Under the pieces are notes generated by a model. The model did not search any database. It was not told the DNA's origin and worked only from the letters and a program-made list of their open reading frames with translations. From an uncultured Collinsella sp. (GTDB taxonomy: Bacteria > Actinomycetota > Coriobacteriia > Coriobacteriales > Coriobacteriaceae), in NCBI GenBank assembly GCA_937982065.1, contig CALJMO010000052.1, forward strand, positions 62,001-126,000: DNA of 64,000 bases, given 5' to 3'. The position numbers and the translations under genes were made by a program. Below, piece by piece: positions 41,401-49,752 of the stretch (the first letter of the stretch is position 1; every line of letters begins with the position of its first letter).

Positions 41401-42930
41401 ATGAACGAGTCATATCGCCTGGGTGAGCAATCGATTATTGCCTATCTTCAGCGACTTGCGAATGGCATCTCGACCGCCGAACTCGATGTTGCCGCGCTGC
41501 CTGCTGAGCTACGCGCCGTTGGCGAGCAACTGCAAAAGACGCACGCCATCCTGCAGCAAGAGCGCCGGCTGCTTGAGAGCAACGCCTATATCGACCCGCT
41601 CACCAACTTGGGCAACCGCAACGGATTCGACCGTCACGTCGAGCAACTCTGGCACAAAGGCGACCCCTTCACCTGCGCCTATATTGACATCGACCATCTC
41701 AAACATTGCAATGATAGGTTTGGCCACGCCGAAGGCAATCGCTATATTCTGGGTATCTGCCGCACGCTCTCCGAAACCATGGAGCACGATGAGATGCTGT
41801 TCCGTATCGGTGGAGACGAGTTTGTGCTCATCTCGCTCTCCGCAAACGAGACTGAACTCGAGCAGCGCTTGGAGCAGGTACGTGCCGGGCTGATCGAGGC
41901 GAGCTCAGGTGGCAAGGCGCCCATGATCGGCAGCTTTAGCTTTGGCTGCTCGCGCGTCGATCCACTTGCCGGCGACACGCGTCGCCAGATGACGATGGAT
42001 GCCGATCGCAAGATGTATCGCTATAAGCTTATACATCGTGTGCAGCAACCGAAAGACGATGACGCGCCGCAACGCCCAATCGTCGATCAGCTTCCCTGCA
42101 ACGACCGGGTGTTCCAAGCGATCTCCATGAGCTCCGAGACGCGCTATCCGTTTATCCTCAATCTCGATACGGGAGAATCGCAATGGTCGGTTAACGCCGT
42201 GCGCGATTTTGACCTGCCCTCCCAGCACCCTTTTAACTCACTCGACATGTGGCTCGCCCGCGTTCATCCCGAGGACCGCGACAACGTACGTGTCGAGCTC
42301 GACATGGTGATAAACGGCACGTGGCACTTCCACTACATGCAGTATCGCGTAATGGATGCCACCGGAAAATACGTGCTTTGCGACTGCACGGGCTACCGCT
42401 TGGACGGCACCGATACCGAGCCCGGCATGTATGTGGGCATTATCATCAACCGAAGCTTGGCAGATACGACCGATTCCGTGACCGGCTTGGGCGATATTCA
42501 CGCCCTGGTCAACGCCATTGGCGAAATGCGTCGCGTGGCGCGCAAGGCTGGTTTGATCGCCATCAAAATCGACGATATCGCTCAGGTCAATGCCCGCTTT
42601 GGCTTTGATGCGGGCGACCGCGTTTTGGCAGAATGTGCCGCCTGTCTGGTGGAATGCTCGCGCGGTAAGGGTCGTATGTTCCGCTCGACGGGGCCGATGT
42701 TCGTGGCTCTTTTCGACGACTTTGATCCCGAAGAAACCGATGCGATTGCAGAGGAAATCGAGCGGTTCCTGGGTTCGCCCGTGCTCTTTGGCCCATTTGA
42801 ATATCAGCCGCCCATTCGCGTGGCCACGCTCCATCTGGACGGCGTCGACCGTCAGCCCGTTTCCATTTTGAACGAGCTCAAAGCGTTGCTCGGGAAAGCC
42901 ATGCAGGTGCCAGGTACCAAACTGGATTAG
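41401..42930 (+). CDS. GGDEF protein, paralogue without EAL domain
   Basis: A 509-residue relative of the upstream gene. A short coiled-coil N-terminus (KTHAILQQERRLLES) leads to a GGDEF domain with DPLTNLGNRNGF and RIGGDEFVLIS (~140); then a PAS-like domain (~235-345) and a degenerate GGDEF-like end (DSVTGLGDIHALVNA). There is no EAL domain and no membrane segment, so it should be a cytoplasmic diguanylate cyclase. AAGGAGG precedes the ATG. The two genes are tandem and look like duplicates. Confidence 0.92.
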   Translation: MNESYRLGEQSIIAYLQRLANGISTAELDVAALPAELRAVGEQLQKTHAILQQERRLLESNAYIDPLTNLGNRNGFDRHVEQLWHKGDPFTCAYIDIDHLKHCNDRFGHAEGNRYILGICRTLSETMEHDEMLFRIGGDEFVLISLSANETELEQRLEQVRAGLIEASSGGKAPMIGSFSFGCSRVDPLAGDTRRQMTMDADRKMYRYKLIHRVQQPKDDDAPQRPIVDQLPCNDRVFQAISMSSETRYPFILNLDTGESQWSVNAVRDFDLPSQHPFNSLDMWLARVHPEDRDNVRVELDMVINGTWHFHYMQYRVMDATGKYVLCDCTGYRLDGTDTEPGMYVGIIINRSLADTTDSVTGLGDIHALVNAIGEMRRVARKAGLIAIKIDDIAQVNARFGFDAGDRVLAECAACLVECSRGKGRMFRSTGPMFVALFDDFDPEETDAIAEEIERFLGSPVLFGPFEYQPPIRVATLHLDGVDRQPVSILNELKALLGKAMQVPGTKLD

Positions 42931-43004
42931 CGCCGCGCCCGCGCCGCCTCCCCCATCGTGCGATAATCCTCTGCAGAAGTCACCAAAAGCAGGGGGAGTT
43001 TGTG

Positions 43005-43628
43005 ATGAAGGTTCTTTTAGTCAATGGCAGCCCCAAGGCAAACGGCAACACCGCCCGCGCACTCGCCGAGGTCGTAGAGCAACTTAATGCAGAAGGCATT
43101 GATACCGAGGTGTTTCAGCTGGGCGCCAAGCCCATTCGCGATTGTATCGGTTGCGGCCAGTGCGGCAAGCTTGGCGGTCGTTGCACCTTTGACGACGACG
43201 TGGTGAACGAGCTCATCGCTGCCGCCGAGCAGGCCGACGGCTTTGTCTTTGGCTCGCCTGTCTACTACGCGCACCCCAGCGGCCGCATTCTTTCGGCCCT
43301 CGATCGCGCCTTCTATGCCGGCAGCAAGGCCTTTGCGCACAAGCCGGGCGCTGCCATCGCCGTCGCCCGTCGCGGCGGCACGTCGACGACCTTCGACGTA
43401 CTCAACAAGTACTTCACCATCAACCAGATGCCCGTGGTTGCCTCCACGTACTGGAACAACGTCTTTGGTGCCATGCCGGGCGAGGCCGCCCAGGATGCCG
43501 AGGGCCTGGCCACCATGCGCAACATCGGCAAGAACATGGCCTGGCTCCTGCGCTGCATCGAAGCTGGACAGGCCGCTGGTATCAACGCACCCGAAGCCGA
43601 TCGCGCAACGACCAACTTCATCAGGTAG
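43005..43628 (+). CDS. Flavodoxin-like NAD(P)H-dependent oxidoreductase
   Basis: About 207 residues. Start ATG 43005 has GGGGGAG six bases upstream. KVLLVNGSPKANGNTARAL (residues ~2-20) is the FMN phosphate-binding loop of the NADPH-dependent FMN reductase / iron-sulfur flavoprotein group, and GSPVYYAHPSGRI is the flavin-binding loop. CIGCGQCGKLGGRC (~50) has the clustered cysteines that bind a 4Fe-4S cluster in ISF proteins. Probably a cytoplasmic electron carrier or quinone/nitro reductase. A thioredoxin-fold gene follows 16 bp later. Confidence 0.9.
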   Translation: MKVLLVNGSPKANGNTARALAEVVEQLNAEGIDTEVFQLGAKPIRDCIGCGQCGKLGGRCTFDDDVVNELIAAAEQADGFVFGSPVYYAHPSGRILSALDRAFYAGSKAFAHKPGAAIAVARRGGTSTTFDVLNKYFTINQMPVVASTYWNNVFGAMPGEAAQDAEGLATMRNIGKNMAWLLRCIEAGQAAGINAPEADRATTNFIR

Positions 43629-43644
43629 AACGGCGGAACATACT

Positions 43645-43986
43645 ATGAACGTGCAAATCTTCGGCACCAAGAAGTCCTTCGATACCAAGAAGGCACAGCG
43701 TTATTTTAAGGAGCGCCGCATTAAGGTGCAGTTTATCGACCTTAAGGAAAAGGAGATGAGCAAAGGCGAGCTCACGAGCGTGATGCAGGCGGTCGGCGGC
43801 ATCGACAAGCTGCTCAACCCCAAAGCCAAGGACGAGGAGACGCTCGCGCTCATTCAGCATCTCACCCCCAGTCAGCGCTTCGACAAGCTGCTCGAGAACC
43901 AGCAGGTCTTGGCCGAGCCCATCGTGCGCAACGGCAAAAAGGCCACCGTCGGTTATTGCCCCGATGTATGGGGAGCCTGGGAGTAG
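43645..43986 (+). CDS. Spx/ArsC-like thioredoxin-fold protein without the active-site Cys
   Basis: 113 residues. The ATG at 43645 (GGA upstream) is preferred to the much longer upstream frame. Sequence MNVQIFGTKKSFDTKKAQRYF matches the ArsC/Spx/YffB start, but the usual C-x2-C or C-x3 site reads KKSFDTKKA and has no Cys. The rest keeps GGIDKLLNPKAKDE and the PIVRNGKKATVGY end typical of the family. It cannot be a normal arsenate reductase. It may be a binding or regulatory protein. It begins 16 bases after the flavodoxin-like gene, suggesting a redox-linked operon. Confidence 0.85.
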   Translation: MNVQIFGTKKSFDTKKAQRYFKERRIKVQFIDLKEKEMSKGELTSVMQAVGGIDKLLNPKAKDEETLALIQHLTPSQRFDKLLENQQVLAEPIVRNGKKATVGYCPDVWGAWE

Positions 43987-44072
43987 CTTGTGTTATTTGC
44001 CGGCGCGTGGGTATAAGAGCAGGCGTTTGGCATAAGATTCAACTGTAAGCCATGTCTAACAAAGGAGGGCAC

Positions 44073-45203
44073 ATGCCCAACAAACCCGTGAAGATCATCA
44101 TGCTTACCGGATACCTCGGTGCCGGCAAGACCACGCTGCTCAACCACATCCTCGCTAACGACGGCGGCATCCGCGCCGCCGTGATCGTCAACGATATCGG
44201 CGAGATCAACGTCGACGCCAGCCTTATCGCCGACGGCGGCCTTTCCGAGACCGATGACCTCATCCCGCTCACCAACGGCTGCATCTGCTGCACGCTTTCG
44301 GACGACCTGGCCAACCAGCTGCAGGGCATCGCCGATTCGGGCAACTTCGACTACATCATCATCGAGGCATCGGGTATTTGCGAACCTATCCCCATCGCCT
44401 ACACCATCTCGAGCTTCTGCGACGAGGCCAAGGCGGGCGGCGAGCCCAAGCTCGCGCTTGACAACATCGTGGCCGTGGTCGACTGCGCCCGCATGTACGA
44501 CGAGTTCAACGGCGGTCGCGACCTGCTGGCAGAGGATATCGACGAGGACGACATCGAGAGCCTGCTCATCCAGCAGATCGAGTTCTGCTCCACGCTGATC
44601 CTCAACAAGACCGATACCGTGAGCCCTGAGCAGATCGCCGAGCTCAAGGCCATCGTGCGCAGCCTGCAGAAGGACGCTGTGATTGTCGAGGCCCAAAACG
44701 GCGAGGTTCCTATGGAGGAGCTGCTCGACACCGACCGCTTCGACTTTATGCGCGCCTACAACTCCGCCGCCTGGATCGAGGCCATGGAGCATCCCGAGGA
44801 GCACGACGACCCCGAGGTGCTCGAGTACGACATCGAGACCTTTGTGTACTCGCGTCGCAAGCCGTTTGACCTGCAGAAGTTCACCGATTTTGTTGAGCAG
44901 GAGTGGCCCGACGAGGTCATCCGCGTCAAGGGTCCGCTGTGGCAGACCGGCAATCCGGACATGTGCTACATGTTTGAGCAGGCCGGCCACCAGATGCGCC
45001 TGATGGAGAACGGTCTGTTTGTCGATTCGGCGCCCGAGGGCGAGAAGCAGAAGATCATCGACGAGAACCCCGAGATCATGCAGATTTGGGACGACGAGAC
45101 GGGCGACCGCATGACGAGCCTGTGCATCATCGGCCGTCACATGGACAAGGATGCGCTCATCGCCTCCCTCGATGCCTGCCTGACCGACTGGCACCGCGCC
45201 TAG
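44073..45203 (+). CDS. CobW/CobP47K-family GTPase
   Basis: About 376 residues. Start ATG 44073 has AGGAGG four bases upstream. The G3E GTPase features are GYLGAGKTTLLNHIL (Walker A), NGCICCTLSDD (metal-binding CxCC), IIIEASGICEP (G3) and LNKTD (G4). The C-terminal CobW domain (~260-376) is present. Members insert Zn, Co or other metals into target proteins or act as metallochaperones. There is no metal-responsive site visible and no cobalamin gene beside it, so the metal is unknown. Confidence 0.9.
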   Translation: MPNKPVKIIMLTGYLGAGKTTLLNHILANDGGIRAAVIVNDIGEINVDASLIADGGLSETDDLIPLTNGCICCTLSDDLANQLQGIADSGNFDYIIIEASGICEPIPIAYTISSFCDEAKAGGEPKLALDNIVAVVDCARMYDEFNGGRDLLAEDIDEDDIESLLIQQIEFCSTLILNKTDTVSPEQIAELKAIVRSLQKDAVIVEAQNGEVPMEELLDTDRFDFMRAYNSAAWIEAMEHPEEHDDPEVLEYDIETFVYSRRKPFDLQKFTDFVEQEWPDEVIRVKGPLWQTGNPDMCYMFEQAGHQMRLMENGLFVDSAPEGEKQKIIDENPEIMQIWDDETGDRMTSLCIIGRHMDKDALIASLDACLTDWHRA

Positions 45204-45240
45204 GTTTATCCAAGCGGGTTTTTCCGCTACGTAACCGCCA

Positions 45241-45281
45241 AACCACCACGAAGGTGCCTGTCCCCTTCGTGGTGGTTTTTC
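45241..45281. repeat. GGTGCCTGTCCCC palindromic repeat, likely terminator
   Basis: AACCACCACGAAGG-tgcctgtcc-CCTTCGTGGTGGTT then TTTT, 37 bp after the CobW stop. Same core as the element at 1019-1071, so it belongs to a dispersed family and also fits a rho-independent terminator. Confidence 0.8.
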
Positions 45282-45301
45282 GTTCTGAGCCAAGGAGATT
45301 C

Positions 45302-45901
45302 ATGTTCAACATCGTGCTGTATGCGCCCGAGATTCCGGCCAATACGGGCAATATCGGCCGTACCTGCGTGGTCACCGGCGCCCGTCTACATCTGGTGGAG
45401 CCACTGGGCTTTTCGCTCGACGACAAGACAGTACGTCGCGCCGGCCTGGGCTACTGGCAAAACTTGGACGTGACCACCTATGCCGGCTGGGAGGATTTCC
45501 TTGCGCGCAATGGTCTCTCCCCTGCCGACGAACGCCTGCATCTGCTGACCAAAAAGGCACGCCGCACCTATGCGCAGAGCACCTACCGCGATGGAGACTA
45601 CTTGGTCTTTGGCAGCGAGAGCTCGGGCATTCCCGAGCCACTGCTTGCCGCGGCGCCCGAGCGTTGCGAGCGTATCCCCATGCTGCGCGATTGTGACTCA
45701 CTCGATAACGCCGAGGCTTGGGAAGCCCACGAGGAATCGCTCGGACATACCGAGGACAGCCACGAGGCCATCCTTCAACAGGACATCTGCGGCAACTTCG
45801 TCAATCCGGACGACTACCGCATCAGCGCACTCAACCTCTCCAACAGCGCCGCCATCGTCCTCTACGAGGCCCTGCGCCAAGCAGGCTTTCCGGGAATGTG
45901 A
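45302..45901 (+). CDS. trmL: tRNA (cytidine/uridine-34 2'-O)-methyltransferase TrmL
   Basis: A 199-residue SPOUT methyltransferase that modifies the wobble base of tRNA-Leu. ATG 45302 has AAGGAG upstream. Motifs: NIVLYAPEIPANTGNIGRTC (motif 1), VFGSESSGIPEPLL (motif 2) and ISALNLSNSAAIVLYEALRQ (motif 3, knot). Canonical members are ~155-160 residues; here ~40 extra residues, very acidic (SLDNAEAWEAHEESLGHTED), lie between motif 2's IPML and motif 3. Whether that insert changes activity is unknown. A repeat begins directly after the stop. Confidence 0.92.
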   Translation: MFNIVLYAPEIPANTGNIGRTCVVTGARLHLVEPLGFSLDDKTVRRAGLGYWQNLDVTTYAGWEDFLARNGLSPADERLHLLTKKARRTYAQSTYRDGDYLVFGSESSGIPEPLLAAAPERCERIPMLRDCDSLDNAEAWEAHEESLGHTEDSHEAILQQDICGNFVNPDDYRISALNLSNSAAIVLYEALRQAGFPGM

Positions 45902-45908
45902 CAAACCT

Positions 45909-46015
45909 GCCATTAGGGGACGGGGTAGAAATGGTAGATTTTCAAACCCTCCAGCTCTTGACAAACTGGTTTTGGCATCAATGTGACAAAGGGACTGTTC
46001 ATTTGTCACATTGAT
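45909..46015. repeat. ~105-bp repeat, left copy of inverted pair
   Basis: Starts CCATTAGGGGACGGGGTAGA, then AATGGTAG, contains CTTGACAAA-TGGTTTTGG and ends in a hairpin GTGACAAA...TTTGTCAC. The reverse-complement copy at 50932-51034 aligns over the same stretch, except that the final hairpin is in the opposite sense. The left copy lies directly downstream of trmL. The 46016-46097 remainder holds the promoter of the next gene. Confidence 0.8.
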
Positions 46016-46097
46016 GCTCTAAGTAACGAACCATTGCTTTTAATCAGAATTAACTAAAGTAAAATGAAGTTAAACGGCGGTGTGAAAGGAGAGCCTT

Positions 46098-47198
46098 GTG
46101 AAATATCTCGAGAACCCGTTTACCCCTAGCTTTGGCGAGGTTCCTGCCCATCTCGCTGGCAGACAACAGATTATTCGGGATTTGGACCGTGCCTTCTTGA
46201 GCCAGCGCAGGCGCCCAGAATTGACCTCGATCTTCTCAGGCGCGCGTGGAACCGGTAAAACCGCTCTCATGTCGTCGCTCGCGACAAGGGCGGAATCCCA
46301 CGGCTGGATTGCCGTAAAGACAACCGCGCTCCCGGGAATGCTTGAGGAAATCGAGTTCGGGGCGAAACGTGCTGCCGGCCATCTTATTGACCCGTCTAAC
46401 AACTTCGAAGTCACCGGTCTCGGAATTGCACCGCTCGGCAGCATCGAGGTCAATCGCGTTCACGATGCCTCAACCTGGCGTTATCGCATGAGCGACATCA
46501 TCGACCAGCTCAACGAGGCGGGCACCGGTCTGCTCGTCACGGTTGACGAGGTGGACCCGACACTCGACGAGATGATTCAGCTCGCAGCGTCGTATCAACA
46601 CTTTGTGACCGATGGGAAACGCGTCGCCCTGCTCATGGCGGGACTTCCCAACAATGTCTCGACGTTGCTGAACCACAAGACGGTCTCGTTCCTTCGCCGC
46701 GCCCAACAATATCATCTGGGTCGCATTGCCGACTATGACGTGCGCGAGGCCTTGATTCGCACAATCCAGGAAAACGATCGCCTGGCAGATGCCGAGGGAA
46801 TCGATAGAGCCGTTCGCTCGATCTCTGGTTTTCCCTTCCTATTGCAACTCGTAGGCTACCGTGCCTGGGATCTCACAAGCGATTCGAAGGAAATCTCGTC
46901 ACGCGACTTTGACCTGGGAATCAAAATCGCGCGCGACGAGATGGACGACCGAATCCTCGCGGCAACCTATCGGGAACTCACGGCAGAGGACAAGCGATTC
47001 CTCATCGCCATGCTCGATGACGAGGAAGAGTCCACCACCGCTGACCTTGTCGAGCGCCTTAAGCGTTCGCCACAGCAGGTCTCCCGCTACCGACGCCGCA
47101 TGATAGATGCCGGCATCATCGGGGAACGAGGACGAGGGCTCGTCGCATTTGAATTGCCATTCTTCCGCGACTATCTCGCGGCTCAATGCGTGAAATAG
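46098..47198 (+). CDS. AAA+/Cdc6-like ATPase with winged helix, copy 1
   Basis: A 366-residue protein. GTG start with AAAGGAGAG upstream. Walker A is SGARGTGKTAL (~45), Walker B is GLLVTVDEVDP (~150), a sensor-like LLMAGLPNN (~180), and a C-terminal winged helix (LTAEDKRFLIAMLDDEEESTT, then DLVERLKRSPQQVSRYRRRM). This resembles the bacterial ATPase group related to archaeal/STAND and Orc1/Cdc6 proteins, often on mobile elements. A divergently placed relative is at 49745-50863. The two, plus a UvrA2-like gene, lie between inverted repeats. Biological role unknown. Confidence 0.85.
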   Translation: MKYLENPFTPSFGEVPAHLAGRQQIIRDLDRAFLSQRRRPELTSIFSGARGTGKTALMSSLATRAESHGWIAVKTTALPGMLEEIEFGAKRAAGHLIDPSNNFEVTGLGIAPLGSIEVNRVHDASTWRYRMSDIIDQLNEAGTGLLVTVDEVDPTLDEMIQLAASYQHFVTDGKRVALLMAGLPNNVSTLLNHKTVSFLRRAQQYHLGRIADYDVREALIRTIQENDRLADAEGIDRAVRSISGFPFLLQLVGYRAWDLTSDSKEISSRDFDLGIKIARDEMDDRILAATYRELTAEDKRFLIAMLDDEEESTTADLVERLKRSPQQVSRYRRRMIDAGIIGERGRGLVAFELPFFRDYLAAQCVK

Positions 47199-47204
47199 AA
47201 GTCA

Positions 47205-47236
47205 ATGTGGCAAAGGGGCAGTCCCTTTGTCACATT
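47205..47236. repeat. GACAAAGGGACTG-type palindrome
   Basis: AATGTGGCAAAGGG-gcagt-CCCTTTGTCACATT between the convergent ATPase and UvrA2 genes. Shares the GTGACAAAGGGACTG core of the repeats at 45909 and 50932. It may terminate both genes. Confidence 0.7.
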
Positions 47237-47238
47237 GC

Positions 47239-49752
47239 CTATAGGTAGCGACCGGTAATGCTCTTGGAGCAAGCCGCGATGTCGCCCGGCGTGCCGGCGC
47301 AGACGATTTGCCCGCCCGCATCGCCGCCGCCCGGACCCATGTCGATCACGTAATCAGCGTTACGGATAAGGTCGAGATCGTGTTCGATCACGATAACCGT
47401 GGCACCCTTGGCAACAAGGCCGTCGAACACACTCAGCAACACTTGGACATCGAGCGGGTGCAGGCCAATCGCGGGCTCGTCGAACACGAATACGGCGTCG
47501 TCCTGCACGCGGCCCATCTCGCTCGCGAGCTTAAGGCGCTGTGCCTCACCGCCCGAAAGCGCCGGTGTGGGCTCGCCAAGCGTGAGATAACCCAGGCCCA
47601 GGTCGTGCAAGGTCTGCAAGCGCGTCTGAACCTTCTTGAGCCCCAGCGTGGCGTCGATGGCCTCGTCCACACTCATGTCCATGAGCTGCGGCAACGTAAG
47701 GAGACTCCCGTCCTTGCCCTCGCGATGGATATGCGAAGCCGCGTCTGCATAACGTGAGCCGCGACATGCCGGGCAGACGATCTCGACATCGGGCAAAAAC
47801 TGCACGTCGAGCGATATCGATCCCGTGCCGTCGCACGTAGGGCACCGCAAGGCGCCAGTGTTGTAACTAAAGGCACCCGCCTTGTAGCCGGCTGCCTTGG
47901 CCTCGGACGTACGGGCGAAGGCGCGACGCAGCTCGTCATGAATGTCGGCATAAGTCGCCACTGTCGAGCGCACGTTGGCGCCGATAGGCGTAGCGTCAAT
48001 CAGGTTTGCGCGGGCAATGCCTTCGGCATCGACCCAGCGCACATGTTTTGGCAGGCGCTCGCCGGCTGCCTGCACCTTAAGCGCCGGGATGAGCGTCTCG
48101 AGCACCAACGTCGTCTTGCCCGAACCCGAAACGCCCGCAACCGCAACAAGGCGGCCGCGCGGGATATCAACTTCGAGCGGCTTAACGGTATGGATGGCAT
48201 CGGTTGCCATGCGAATATGCCCCTGGTCGAACATTTCCTCGTCAGTCACCTGCGGACGCAGGCGCTTGGACTCTGCGCGCAAAAACGGGGCGATGCGGCT
48301 GCCCTGCGATTGTTCGACCTCGTCCACCGTACCTGCAGCGATCACTTTACCGCCGCCCGCTCCGGCAACGGGGCCCATCTCGACCAGATAGTCGGCTTCC
48401 GCCAGCACGCGCGTGTCGTGGTCGACAACAACCACGGTGTTGCCGTCATCCACCAGATCACGCATCACGCCCACCAAGCCGTCGACATTGGCAGGATGCA
48501 AGCCGATCGAGGGCTCGTCCAGCACATAGAGCACGCCTGTCGATCGGTTGCGCACCACGCGGGCGAGCTGCACGCGCTGGCGCTCACCCGTGGAGAGCGT
48601 GGCACCGGCGCGGTCGAGTGAAAGGTAATCGAGACCCAGGTCGACCAGACGACGGGCCGTGCTCAAAAATGAATCGCAGATATCCGCTGCCATGGGCTGC
48701 ATCTCGGCCGGCAAGGACGTAGGCACCCCGCGCACCCACTCAATCGCCTCGCCCAGCGTCATGGCCGCCGCCTGTGCCAGATTGATACCGCGCACCTGGG
48801 GCTGGCGCGCAGCCTCGGAAAGACGCGTGCCACCACAGTCACGGCATGGTCCCTCGCGCAAAAAGCGTGCAACGCGTTTGAGGCCCTTGTCGTCCTTAAC
48901 CTTGGCGAGCGCATTCTCGACGGTATAGACGGCGTTGTAATAGGTAAAGTCGAGCGGCGTGGCGCCCTCGCCGTTTTTGGGAACGTAGAGAATATGCTTC
49001 TTAACCGCCGGACCATGGAACACGATGTCGCGCTCTTGAGGCGTGAGCTGGTTAAACGGCACGTCGGTGCGTACACCCATCTCGCCGGCCACCTGTTTCA
49101 TCAGGTCCCACATGAGCGTGCCCCAGGGAAGCACCGCACCCTCGTTGATAGTCTTTGACTCGTCGGGCACCAGACTCGCTTCGTCCACCTCGCGCATGAC
49201 ACCGGTACCGCCGCAGGTAGGGCACGCACCGCCGCTATTGAAAGCCAAATCCTCGGCACTCGGCGCGTAGAACTCGCGGCCGCATGTCGGACACGTGAGC
49301 GACAGGCCCGCAGCCACGTTAAGGCTCGGCTCCACGCGTGCCCCGCAATGTGGGCACACGTGCTGGGCGCAGCGACTAAAGAGCAGGCGCAGGCTATTGT
49401 TGAGCTCGGTCATGGTGCCAAAGGTCGAGCGCACGCCCGGCACGCTGGGGCGCTGATGCAATGCGAGCGCCGCCGGCACGTGCAGCACCTCGTCCACCTG
49501 GGCGTGCTCGGCCTGCGTCAGACGACGGCGAGTATAGGTGCTGAGTGCTTCCAAGTAGCGACGCGAGCCCTCGGCATAAAGAACCCCCAGTGCCAGCGAA
49601 CTCTTACCCGAACCCGATACGCCGGCAATACCCACCAGCTTTCCCAGCGGAATATCAATATCGATGTCCTTGAGGTTATGGACGCGCGCGCCACGCACCT
49701 CGATAGCCTGCGGGCTCATCTTCTGTTCCGTCACCTTTATCAGCCTACTCAT
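47239..49752 (-). CDS. UvrA-like ABC ATPase (UvrA2 class)
   Basis: An 837-residue protein, shorter than the ~940 of UvrA1, as in UvrA2/DrrC proteins that lack the UvrB-binding part. Two ABC modules: Walker A GVSGSGKSS (~46) with signature LSTGERQRVQL and Walker B LYVLDEPSIGLHP; second Walker A GVSGSGKTT (~555) with LSGGEAQRLKL and VFVFDEPAIGLHP. Zinc-finger Cys pairs are CPHC...CPTC and CPTCDGTG...CPACRG. UvrA2 proteins are linked to resistance to DNA-binding drugs. The start ATG overlaps the stop of the upstream ATPase gene by eight bases; a downstream ATG (12th codon) is possible. Confidence 0.9.
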   Translation of the reverse strand: MSRLIKVTEQKMSPQAIEVRGARVHNLKDIDIDIPLGKLVGIAGVSGSGKSSLALGVLYAEGSRRYLEALSTYTRRRLTQAEHAQVDEVLHVPAALALHQRPSVPGVRSTFGTMTELNNSLRLLFSRCAQHVCPHCGARVEPSLNVAAGLSLTCPTCGREFYAPSAEDLAFNSGGACPTCGGTGVMREVDEASLVPDESKTINEGAVLPWGTLMWDLMKQVAGEMGVRTDVPFNQLTPQERDIVFHGPAVKKHILYVPKNGEGATPLDFTYYNAVYTVENALAKVKDDKGLKRVARFLREGPCRDCGGTRLSEAARQPQVRGINLAQAAAMTLGEAIEWVRGVPTSLPAEMQPMAADICDSFLSTARRLVDLGLDYLSLDRAGATLSTGERQRVQLARVVRNRSTGVLYVLDEPSIGLHPANVDGLVGVMRDLVDDGNTVVVVDHDTRVLAEADYLVEMGPVAGAGGGKVIAAGTVDEVEQSQGSRIAPFLRAESKRLRPQVTDEEMFDQGHIRMATDAIHTVKPLEVDIPRGRLVAVAGVSGSGKTTLVLETLIPALKVQAAGERLPKHVRWVDAEGIARANLIDATPIGANVRSTVATYADIHDELRRAFARTSEAKAAGYKAGAFSYNTGALRCPTCDGTGSISLDVQFLPDVEIVCPACRGSRYADAASHIHREGKDGSLLTLPQLMDMSVDEAIDATLGLKKVQTRLQTLHDLGLGYLTLGEPTPALSGGEAQRLKLASEMGRVQDDAVFVFDEPAIGLHPLDVQVLLSVFDGLVAKGATVIVIEHDLDLIRNADYVIDMGPGGGDAGGQIVCAGTPGDIAACSKSITGRYL

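Noticed and set aside
43953..45293. Minus-strand open frame (446 codons) opposite the CobW gene
   Set aside because: CobW GTPase motifs on the plus strand explain the region.
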